Assembly (NCBI GenBank): GCA_002308515.1
Contig: DBVN01000114.1
Span: 22,629-27,934 of the forward strand
Direction: 5' to 3'
DNA length: 5,306 nucleotides
From: Verrucomicrobia bacterium UBA1263
GTDB lineage: Bacteria > Verrucomicrobiota > Verrucomicrobiia > Limisphaerales > UBA1412
The translations under genes and the position numbers were made by a program. A model generated the notes under the pieces. The model was not told the DNA's origin. It saw nothing but the letters and a program-made list of their open reading frames with translations, and ran no database searches. Positions 1 to 4,965 of the stretch are shown in pieces. Numbering within the stretch: position 1 is the stretch's first letter; each line of letters opens with the position of its first letter.

Positions 1-906
1 ACCTGGCTGATGAAATATATCTCGCCGAATATGCTGCTGGCCACGATGTCGGTCCTGGCGGTGCTCTGCTGTCTGCCGGTTATGTTTATCGGCGGAAAGA
101 TCGGCGTGGTCTCCCTGATCTGCATTTCCGGATGTATGTCCCTGATGTTCCCGACCATTTACGGCATTGCCAGTGAAGGTCTGGGCGAGAAGATGAAGAT
201 CGGCGGCTGCGGTCTGATCATGGCCATTCTGGGCGGTGCGGTGATCACGGCTGTCCAGGGACGTGTTTCGGACGCGATGGGGATCAATTTCTCCTACATC
301 GTGCCGGCGTTCTGTTTCATCGTGGTGGCCTACTATGGACTCATGACCGAGAAAGGCGCGGAATACGACCCCGAAACGGGCAAGACCAGTATGCCGCGTA
401 TCCCCGGCAAACTGCTGGCGTTCCTGTGCGTGATGATCCTGCTGGTGGGCGGAGCCTGTATGACTTCCAGCAAGTCCGCGGCAACATCAGAGACGGCAGT
501 CGCGGGCGCCGAAGTCCAAAAAACGGGCATAGCCGGATGCTACGCGCTGGAGGGACCGGCCGGGACTTTTGACGTGATCGAGATCGTGCCTACCAAAGAC
601 AAAGTAAAGGAAGGCGAATTCAAAGGGATCGTGCGCCACTATGTTTTGTCCAAGCTGGACGCGAGCGGCAAGGTCAAAGCGCGGAACGTGGATTACCGGG
701 ATGTGGGAACTTGCCTTTCTAATGCCCAGGGAACAGCGGTCTGCTGGCAGATAGGCAAAAACGAGGAAGCATTTTCTTATGACTCCGCGGCGAACTCAGT
801 GACGTTTGGAAGTAAGAAGTATGCTCCGGCAGCCTTTGCCCCGGATCATGAAGCCCTGACCGCGGAGATTCTTCAACAAGTTACTGCTTTGCCAGAGGAA
901 GAGTAA
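1..906 (+). CDS. fucP: FucP-like MFS sugar:H+ symporter, C-terminal part, fused to a lipoprotein-like domain (5' partial)
   Basis: The reading frame is open from base 1, so the start lies outside the window; the first ATG at 10 is internal (TWLMKYISP matches the loop between mid-protein helices of FucP). About four transmembrane helices are visible, roughly at residues 14-33, 38-58, 69-88 and 100-116. The motifs MFPTIYGIASEGLGEKMK, ILGGAVITAVQGRVSDAMG and VPAFCF are close to the C-terminal half of E. coli L-fucose permease. By family knowledge the protein imports a deoxysugar or hexose with protons across the inner membrane; the exact substrate cannot be read. FucP normally ends soon after the last helix. 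Here the frame continues about 180 residues, through another hydrophobic stretch (LLAFLCVMILLVGGAC) into a soluble domain with three further cysteines. In the 12-helix MFS topology the C-terminus is cytoplasmic, so a 13th helix would place this domain in the periplasm. No frameshift is apparent. Permease identity is firm, substrate moderate. Confidence 0.85.
   Translation, partial: TWLMKYISPNMLLATMSVLAVLCCLPVMFIGGKIGVVSLICISGCMSLMFPTIYGIASEGLGEKMKIGGCGLIMAILGGAVITAVQGRVSDAMGINFSYIVPAFCFIVVAYYGLMTEKGAEYDPETGKTSMPRIPGKLLAFLCVMILLVGGACMTSSKSAATSETAVAGAEVQKTGIAGCYALEGPAGTFDVIEIVPTKDKVKEGEFKGIVRHYVLSKLDASGKVKARNVDYRDVGTCLSNAQGTAVCWQIGKNEEAFSYDSAANSVTFGSKKYAPAAFAPDHEALTAEILQQVTALPEEE
391..906 (+). 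other. Lipoprotein-like C-terminal extension of the permease (possible separate gene start at 391)
   Basis: From ATG 391 the translation begins MPRIPGKLLAFLCVMILLVG and continues GACMTSSKSAATSE. This has the layout of a type II signal peptide: basic residues R3 and K7, a hydrophobic core, small residues before a cysteine, then a Ser/Thr/Ala-rich linker. The -3 residue is Gly rather than the usual Leu, so the lipobox is imperfect. The following soluble part (AGCYALEGPAGTFDVIEIVP, then FKGIVRHYVLSKLD, GTCLSNAQGTAVCWQIG) is not a family I recognise. No clear Shine-Dalgarno precedes 391 and there is no stop between it and the permease. It is therefore either a real fusion, giving a tethered periplasmic domain, or a lipoprotein translated from an internal start. 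Confidence 0.45.
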
Positions 907-914
907 GGGATTTC

Positions 915-946
915 CATATCCATCCGTGGTAACACGGATGGATATG
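915..946 (+). terminator. Perfect 14-bp hairpin after the permease, GUAA loop, no U-tract
   Basis: Bases 915-928 (CATATCCATCCGTG) are the exact reverse complement of 933-946, closed by the 4-base loop GTAA, a GNRA tetraloop in RNA. It begins 8 bases after the permease stop and ends 22 bases before the TIR gene start. It most likely ends or stabilises the permease transcript. No run of T follows on either strand, so intrinsic termination is not certain. No convincing promoter or Shine-Dalgarno for the TIR gene is visible in the remaining 22 bases. Confidence 0.55.
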
Positions 947-968
947 AATAATTACAGCCCATAAAACA

Positions 969-2363
969 ATGTATTTTTCTTTGTTAGACAAGATTAGAGG
1001 AATTGCTGGTATAGAGCATAAATACGATGTTTTTATAAGTTATTCTCAGGAAGATACTGCAATCGCAGAGCAGATCTGTGTTTTTCTGGAGAAGGTTGGG
1101 ATATCCTATTTTATTGATAAGAAAAGGATTGAAGATGAAAAAGCACTTTCTCTGACACTTAAAAAGGCAATACAGGAAAGTACACTGTTTCTATTTTTGG
1201 GAAGTGTGAATGCTCAAAGGTCGGTGCTTGCTACAAATGAAGTAAAATATGCCTTTAAAAAGAAAGATCGTGAACAAATCGTTTTATGCATCATTGATCA
1301 ATGTGAATTCCCTGAAGAATTGCAGTTCACTTTATCAGATATCAATTACCAAATTTTTCAGGAAGATTCCGTAGACTTGGGGGTGATATTTGGTTTATTG
1401 AAATTGCTGGGTCGGGAACAGAAGATAACAAATAAAACAAAAGAAGAAGTAGAAGAGGAGTCACTTGTGGTAAAGTTACCTGGTGAAGTGGATTTAGAAT
1501 TGATAAAGATAGAGCCAGGCAAATTTATGATGGGAAGTCCAAAAGACGAATTTGGCAAATATAAATTTGAAAGACGGCGTAAAGTAACGATAACAAAAGG
1601 GTATTGGCTGGGGAAATATTCGGTCACTCAGGCTCAATATAAGGCTGTGATGGGTGAGAATCCTTCTAACAAAAAAGATTATAAGGGAGTCTATCATGGC
1701 GTAGGTGACAATTATCCGGTGTATAATGTCAGCTGGTTTGATGCGATGAAGTTTTGCGAAAAATTAACGAAAATTGAGAAAGCCGCAAAAAGACTTCCGA
1801 AAGGGTATAAATATACCTTGCCCACAGAAGCCCAGTGGGAATATGCCTGCCGGGCGGGAACCACCACCGCATTGAACAATGGAAAAAATATTATCCTTAT
1901 CTGCAGAGGGAAAATTACATCAAGTGATGAAAAGAATTATGTAGTTGTTGGTCAGCTAAGTAAGTCAACTTCGAGCAGCGGAAAAAATATTCTTTTTCTT
2001 TTTAGAGAAATGAAAGCGGCAATATCTGTTAGTGAAAAAAATATCCTTTTTGAAGAATGTGCTGCTTGTAACCTGTCTGAAGTAGCCTGGTATAGAGACA
2101 ATAGTGATGATAAAGCGCATCCAGTAGGGCTGAAAGCAGCAAATGCCTGGGGCTTGTATGATATGCACGGGAATGTAGAGGAATGGTGTTTGGACTGGTT
2201 CGCAAATCGTTATGAAGAATCAGATACTACAGGACTTCGTGTCATACGGGGTGGTGGATGGGATACACAAGCGAGCTTCTGCCGTTCAGCGGTTCGGCAC
2301 GACAGTTCCCCTGACGCCCACTGGATGAGCGGCTTCCGTCTCGCTCTAGTTCCAGTTCAATAG
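969..2363 (+). CDS. TIR domain fused to an FGE-sulfatase/C-type-lectin-fold domain with a DGR-like variable C-terminus
   Basis: 464 residues. Residues 19-150 form a TIR domain: YDVFISYSQED at the first strand and BB region, D50 in YFID, AIQES at 67-71, and E91 in the ATNEV motif, which aligns with the catalytic glutamate of NAD-cleaving TIR domains. An acidic linker (EEVEEE, 159-164) leads to an FGE-sulfatase (SUMF1-like) fold from about 176: IEPGKFMMGSP, YWLGKYSVTQAQY, YNVSWFDAMKFCEKL, LPTEAQWEYACRAGTTT, WGLYDMHGNVEEWCLDW and finally RGGGWD...CRSAVR...GFRLALVPVQ. Residues 305-370 hold a repeat insert. Only one cysteine (C438) is present where true formylglycine-generating enzymes carry an active-site pair, so I read this as a binding fold, not a sulfatase activator. 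No transmembrane segment or signal peptide is seen, suggesting a cytoplasmic protein. The body is AT-rich compared with its neighbours, a sign of transfer. ATG 969 has no clear ribosome binding site, but it is the first start ahead of the TIR strand. Inferred role: a sensor coupled to a TIR NADase effector in conflict or phage defence; not shown directly. Confidence 0.85.
   Translation: MYFSLLDKIRGIAGIEHKYDVFISYSQEDTAIAEQICVFLEKVGISYFIDKKRIEDEKALSLTLKKAIQESTLFLFLGSVNAQRSVLATNEVKYAFKKKDREQIVLCIIDQCEFPEELQFTLSDINYQIFQEDSVDLGVIFGLLKLLGREQKITNKTKEEVEEESLVVKLPGEVDLELIKIEPGKFMMGSPKDEFGKYKFERRRKVTITKGYWLGKYSVTQAQYKAVMGENPSNKKDYKGVYHGVGDNYPVYNVSWFDAMKFCEKLTKIEKAAKRLPKGYKYTLPTEAQWEYACRAGTTTALNNGKNIILICRGKITSSDEKNYVVVGQLSKSTSSSGKNILFLFREMKAAISVSEKNILFEECAACNLSEVAWYRDNSDDKAHPVGLKAANAWGLYDMHGNVEEWCLDWFANRYEESDTTGLRVIRGGGWDTQASFCRSAVRHDSSPDAHWMSGFRLALVPVQ
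1881..2078 (+). repeat. Four imperfect in-frame tandem repeats ([GE]KN[IY] units) inside the FGE domain
   Basis: Units start at bases 1881, 1929, 1980 and 2034, that is residues 305, 321, 338 and 356, with periods of 16, 17 and 18 codons. They read GKNIILICRGKITSSD, EKNYVVVGQLSKSTSSS, GKNILFLFREMKAAISVS and EKNILFEECAACNLS. Each begins with GGAAAAAATATT-like DNA, then a hydrophobic beta-like stretch, then a Ser-rich tail. The insert sits between TTTALNN and SEVAWYRDNS, where FGE/lectin-fold relatives usually have only a single short GKN...NLSEVAWY loop. Expansion of that loop by duplication is the simplest reading. The reading frame is kept throughout. Confidence 0.7.
2247..2363 (+). other. 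Candidate DGR variable region (VR) at the 3' end of the TIR/FGE gene
   Basis: Encodes residues 427-464, with the RGGGWD-A-CRSA-R-P-GFRL framework typical of C-type-lectin-fold targets diversified by DGRs, ending GFRLALVPVQ. Positions likely to be on the variable face use codons reachable from AAC or AAT by changing adenines: AGC, TTC, CAC, GAC, AGT, TCC, GAC, GCC, CAC, AGC. Bases 2281-2340 contain 40 G or C of 60, against 25 of 60 at 2161-2220. The conserved 3' end around GGCTTCCGTCTCGCTCT would be the place for an initiation-of-mutagenic-homing site. No template repeat, reverse transcriptase or Avd gene is present in the window, so this would be a remote target or a former one. Confidence 0.6.
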
Positions 2364-2400
2364 ACGCTTTTTGAGCTGAAAATAAGTACGCGAAAACTAA

Positions 2401-2473
2401 AGAACCGCTTGTACCGGACGGTACGCCCGGTAGTGTGAGAGGACGGGGAATACAAATCCACCTCCTACTCGAT
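2401..2473 (+). mobile_element. Group II intron 3'-end remnant (domain V-VI like), 5'-truncated
   Basis: The segment AACCGCTTGTACCGGACGG, then TACGCCCGGTAGTGTGAGAG, then CCTCCTACTCGATT closely resembles the domain V/VI and 3' end of bacterial group II introns as I remember them. GTACC (2411-2415) pairs with GGTAC (2420-2424) around GGAC. In the domain VI-like stem, GAG (2437-2439) pairs with CTC (2468-2470) and AGG (2440-2442) with CCT (2464-2466). This leaves A2467 bulged, as expected of a branch-point adenosine. The lower domain V stem is mismatched, so the copy looks decayed. Domains I-IV and an intron-encoded protein are absent, which fits 5' truncation because retrohoming copies from the 3' end. 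The predicted intron boundary is near 2473. Confidence 0.55.
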
Positions 2474-2482
2474 TCGGCTCTG

Positions 2483-2610
2483 TCACCGATTCCCGGTGAG
2501 GGTATATATTATCGTTTTACCGGGGGTTACGCTTCGCTCACCCACGGCTATTATCGTTCAACCCGTTCCGGGTTAATGAAATGGAGACGCGAGATCTCGA
2601 GTCTCTACGT
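2483..2610 (+). repeat. Cluster of four short palindromes (intergenic repeat element)
   Basis: Four small inverted repeats follow one another. TCACCG/CGGTGA is at 2483-2499. CCGGGGGT/ACCCACGG, with one mismatch, is at 2520-2547 around TTACGCTTCGCTC. AACCCG/CGGGTT is at 2560-2574. GAGAC/GTCTC is at 2584-2605, enclosing the 10-base palindrome CGAGATCTCG. Sequences such as GGGTTACGCTTCGCTCACCC and GAGACGCGA...TCTCTACG are, from memory, characteristic of multicopy intergenic repeats in several bacterial phyla. The cluster marks the right edge of the accessory segment. It is not coding. Confidence 0.5.
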
Positions 2611-2643
2611 AATATATTGATTTTAAATATGTTTTGAAAAATA

Positions 2644-2680
2644 AAACCCTAACGGCGATTTTGGGTTTATGTTTGCTTTT
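2644..2680 (+). terminator. Possible weak terminator
   Basis: AAACCC (2644-2649) pairs with GGGTTT (2663-2668) across a 13-base loop, followed by the T-rich stretch ATGTTTGCTTTT. It could end transcription of the TIR gene before the flavodoxin promoter. The stem is only 6 bp and the loop is large, so support is weak. Confidence 0.3.
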
Positions 2681-2700
2681 AGTAAAATATGTGCTATCAT
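2673..2700 (+). promoter_or_regulatory. Sigma-70-like promoter with extended -10, for the flavodoxin-cupin operon
   Basis: TTGCTT (2673-2678) and TATCAT (2695-2700) are separated by 16 bases, and TGC directly precedes the -10 hexamer (extended -10). Transcription would start near 2707, giving a leader of about 100 bases. That leader contains two short hairpins: ATCCC/GGGAT at 2712-2728 and TTCGG/CCGAA at 2752-2775. An AAGGAAA ribosome binding site lies at 2791-2797, 12 bases before the flavodoxin ATG. Read by eye only. Confidence 0.4.
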
Positions 2701-2809
2701 TTTTTCAGTTGATCCCTTTTGATGGGATATGATGAAAATTTGAAAAACCTGTTCGGTTCGTTGGCTTGGGCCGAATGAATGTCATACAAAAAGGAAATCA
2801 GATAAAAAT

Positions 2810-3346
2810 ATGAAACGGGTGATTGTTATTTCAACGAGTCTGCGTGTTGGCTCAAACAGCGATATGCTTGCCGACAAGTTCGCGGAAGGTGCCAGAAGTG
2901 CCGGAAACGAGGTGGAGAAAATTTCTCTCACTGGGAAGAATATCCAGTTCTGCAAGGGCTGTTTTGCCTGTCAGAAGCTGGGGCGCTGCGTTATCAAGGA
3001 TGACGTGAATGCCATTGCGGCAAAGGTGCTGGAGGCTGATGTCGTGGTGTGGGCGACACCGATTTATTACTATGAAATGAGCGGACAGATGAAGACGCTG
3101 ATCGACCGCATGAATGCCATGTATCCGTTGGATTACAAGTTCCGTGATGTTTATCTGCTCACCACGGCTGCCGAAGACGAGGAAGAGACTCCGAAGCGTG
3201 CTGAAACGGGATTGACAGGATGGATAGACTGCTATCCCAAGAGCCGCTTGGCAGGTGCGCTCTTCTGTGGAGGAGTGAACGAAGCCCGTGAGATAGCCGG
3301 CAACAAAAAGTTACAGGAAGCATTTGAAATGGGAAAAAGTATTTAG
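2810..3346 (+). CDS. Flavodoxin-family / NADPH-dependent FMN reductase-like protein with Fe-S-type cysteine cluster
   Basis: 178 residues, a usual length for the family. The N-terminal strand and loop VIVISTSLRVGSNSDMLADK is the FMN phosphate-binding segment. ATPIYYYEMSGQMKTLIDRM (about 82-101) is the conserved second flavin-binding region. C48, C51, C54 and C60 form C-x2-C-x2-C-x5-C, within the spacing known from archaeal-type iron-sulfur flavoproteins, where these cysteines hold a 4Fe-4S cluster; many related proteins carry similar cysteines without proof of a cluster. The protein is cytoplasmic, with no signal peptide. Its likely role is electron transfer or reduction of quinone-like or aromatic compounds, substrate unknown. 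The ATG at 2810 follows AAGGAAA. The cupin gene starts 2 bases after its stop, so the two are co-transcribed. Fold is confident, function general. Confidence 0.88.
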   Translation: MKRVIVISTSLRVGSNSDMLADKFAEGARSAGNEVEKISLTGKNIQFCKGCFACQKLGRCVIKDDVNAIAAKVLEADVVVWATPIYYYEMSGQMKTLIDRMNAMYPLDYKFRDVYLLTTAAEDEEETPKRAETGLTGWIDCYPKSRLAGALFCGGVNEAREIAGNKKLQEAFEMGKSI

Positions 3347-3348
3347 AT

Positions 3349-3813
3349 ATGAAACGAATGAAATTATGGATGCTGGCCGCCATCCTTGTTTGCGGTCAAA
3401 TGCTGTGTGTTTCGTGCAAGACTGCCCAGACCGGCAGCGCGGCGAAACCGCAAGTGGAAATCACCGAACTGATCCGCACCAGTCAAAGCTGGGACGGAGT
3501 AGAATTACCCGATTACTTTAAAGGTCGTCCCGAACTGGTGGCCGTGAAATACGTGTTTCCGGCTGGACAGAAGCTGGGCTGGCACCACCATCCGGTGATG
3601 AACTACGGCATTCTTGTGCAGGGCGAGCTGACCATCATCGGACAGAATGGCGAGGAGAAAGTGGTACATGAAGGGGAGCCCGTTGTGGAGATGGTGGGCA
3701 CGATACACCACGGCGAGAATCGGGGCTCGAAGCCTGTCATCCTCTACATGTTCTACCTTTCGCAGAAAGATCTCCCCCTGGCCGTGCAGCATCCGGAGAT
3801 CCCGCTGGAATAA
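3349..3813 (+). CDS. Cupin-domain lipoprotein
   Basis: 154 residues. A type II signal peptide (K2, R3, K5, hydrophobic core MLAAILVCGQML, then CVSC) predicts lipidation at C23, so the protein should be anchored in the envelope. The rest is a single small cupin barrel. Motif 1 includes PAGQKLGWHHHPVMNYGILV with H79-H81, followed by QGELTI. The motif 2 area includes GTIHHGENRG with H120/H121. These histidines could bind one metal ion. Small cupins of this type are often uncharacterised and may act as isomerases, dioxygenases or sensors; the substrate is unknown. It lies 2 bases downstream of the flavodoxin gene, suggesting translational coupling and a shared pathway. The A-rich GGGAAAAAG at the end of the flavodoxin gene may serve as a weak ribosome binding site. 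Confidence 0.88.
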   Translation: MKRMKLWMLAAILVCGQMLCVSCKTAQTGSAAKPQVEITELIRTSQSWDGVELPDYFKGRPELVAVKYVFPAGQKLGWHHHPVMNYGILVQGELTIIGQNGEEKVVHEGEPVVEMVGTIHHGENRGSKPVILYMFYLSQKDLPLAVQHPEIPLE

Positions 3814-3821
3814 CTTTTTTG

Positions 3822-3850
3822 ACCCCAAATTGCCATGGGTGATTTGGGGT
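3822..3850. terminator. Symmetric hairpin between convergent genes
   Basis: ACCCCAAAT (3822-3830) is the exact reverse complement of 3842-3850. The stem continues inward through two wobble and two G-C pairs to the loop ATG. It fills the 37-base gap between the cupin stop and the PHP phosphatase stop, so it can act on both transcripts. Neither side has a T-run in the right place for classical intrinsic termination (the T6 lies upstream on the plus strand). It may block read-through or act with another factor. Confidence 0.6.
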
Positions 3851-4651
3851 TCATTCAGGAAGTTCGTGGGAAGTTGCTTTTCTGCGGCAGAAGCGGACAG
3901 AGTGAGTGTAGCCGGCTTGTTTGGCGAGGAGGATCGCTTTGTCGAAGTATTTGCCGACATGGACGGGAGCGTGTGAGTCGGAACCGAAAGTCAGAGGAAC
4001 TCCTTCCAGATACGCCAGCCGGAGTATCTCCATACCGGGGTAGGCTTCATGGCAGTCCTTGTCCCAGCCCGCGGTATTGATCTCGATAGCGGTCTGAGTT
4101 TTGGCCGCGGCTTTGAGAAAAGCGCGATAACTCGTGGTGCAGTCACAAGTGGGCCGGAAATTGAATTTTTTGGGCAGATCCGCATGGCCGATAATGTTGA
4201 AGAGACCGGACGCGGCGGCGCGGGTCAGAACTTCAAAATACCGCTTCCAGACTTCGTTCACATCTGATTGGTGCCATATCTGTATTTTGGCGGGATTATC
4301 AATATCCCATGAGCCGAGATAGTGGACCGAGCCGATCAAATAGTCCCAGGGATAGCGTTGAGCCAGATCGCGTATCCAGTCTTCCTGTTCTGGCAGATAA
4401 TCCACTTCCAGCCCGACACGGATAGGAAAATCCGGGAACTTCGCTTTGGCTTCCTCTGCCATGGAAAGATATTCCGGCAACTGGGAAAGCAGCATCCGCC
4501 AGTCATCGTAACCGTCTTGTGGCATCGGTGAGTGATCGGAAAAACCGATCTCGGCCACTCCGTTGAGAATAGCGTTTTGTGCGTATTCGGCCAGAGTGCC
4601 TTCGGCGTGCCGGCAAAGATAGTTATGAGTGTGATAATCGGCGGGGAGCAT
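3851..4651 (-). CDS. hisJ: PHP-family histidinol-phosphatase (HisJ type)
   Basis: 266 residues, the normal length for the HisJ family. The PHP metal-site motifs appear in order: H7 and H9 (DYHTHN) with H15 and E17 (CRHAEGT), D39-H40 (GFSDHSPMP), E82 (GLEVDYLP), H110 (GSVHYLGSWD), H156 and D158 (GHADLPKKF), and D225 and H227 (GSDSHAP). By family knowledge it hydrolyses L-histidinol phosphate, the penultimate step of histidine synthesis, using a trinuclear metal centre; relatives with other phosphoester substrates exist. It is cytoplasmic. It is the last gene of a leftward operon: its ATG shares one base with the stop of the DUF167 gene (TGATG), so translation is probably coupled. No other histidine genes are in view, which leaves the substrate slightly open. 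Confidence 0.9.
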   Translation of the reverse strand: MLPADYHTHNYLCRHAEGTLAEYAQNAILNGVAEIGFSDHSPMPQDGYDDWRMLLSQLPEYLSMAEEAKAKFPDFPIRVGLEVDYLPEQEDWIRDLAQRYPWDYLIGSVHYLGSWDIDNPAKIQIWHQSDVNEVWKRYFEVLTRAAASGLFNIIGHADLPKKFNFRPTCDCTTSYRAFLKAAAKTQTAIEINTAGWDKDCHEAYPGMEILRLAYLEGVPLTFGSDSHAPVHVGKYFDKAILLAKQAGYTHSVRFCRRKATSHELPE

Positions 4652-4947
4652 CAGGATTTCTTTATTTTACTGAGAAAATCAGAAGAAGCGACACCGGTGA
4701 TCTGTAATATTTTGTTGCGGCTGGTGTGGCCTTTGAGTATCTGCACAGAGCCTTTGGAGATATGCAGCAGATCCGCTATGAACTCGATCAGCAGACTGTT
4801 GGCCGCTGAGTCCACCGGCGGAGCGGTGACCTTGATTTTAAGAGAATCCCCCATCTCACCGCAGATCTCATTGCGCGACGCGCGCGGCTGCAGCCGTACA
4901 GACAGCGTACAGCCGGCGGCGCAATCTTTTAAGTAAGAGGGGATCAT
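4651..4947 (-). CDS. yggU: DUF167 / UPF0235 (YggU) family protein
   Basis: 98 residues, full family length. The hallmarks are SVRLQPRASRNEICG (about 16-30), LKIKVTAPPVDSAANSLLIE (about 36-55) and the C-terminal VQILKGHTSRNKILQITGV. The biochemical role of this small alpha/beta family is not established. The ATG is preceded on the minus strand by GGGAAAGG placed directly against it. That spacing is unusually tight, but no better start is available. It lies 18 bases after tyrS and overlaps the phosphatase by one base, so it is the middle gene of a three-gene operon. Confidence 0.9.
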   Translation of the reverse strand: MIPSYLKDCAAGCTLSVRLQPRASRNEICGEMGDSLKIKVTAPPVDSAANSLLIEFIADLLHISKGSVQILKGHTSRNKILQITGVASSDFLSKIKKS

Positions 4948-4965
4948 CCTTTCCCGATCGGAAGT

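Noticed and set aside
1881..2078. CRISPR-like array
   Set aside because: The repeats are imperfect, in frame, joined without unique spacers of constant size, and sit inside a coding domain.
969..2363. True formylglycine-generating enzyme activating a sulfatase
   Set aside because: The active-site cysteine pair is not present (only C438 in that region), no sulfatase gene is nearby, and the domain is fused to TIR and ends in a DGR-like variable framework.
969..2473. The TIR/FGE gene as cargo inside a complete group II intron
   Set aside because: The only intron-like sequence is the 3' end. Between 947 and 969 there is no GTGCG-like 5' end and no room for domains I-III.
2435..2620. Open frame of 61 codons on the plus strand
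   Set aside because: It runs across the intron remnant and the palindromes, has no ribosome binding site, and its translation is what palindromic repeats give. No domain is recognisable.
3505..3960. Long minus-strand open frame opposite the cupin gene
   Set aside because: It is antisense to the cupin gene, whose signal peptide and histidine motifs are clear, and it shows no family motif.
4532..4936. Plus-strand open frame of 134 codons
   Set aside because: It is the shadow of the PHP phosphatase and DUF167 genes on the minus strand, both of which have strong conserved motifs.
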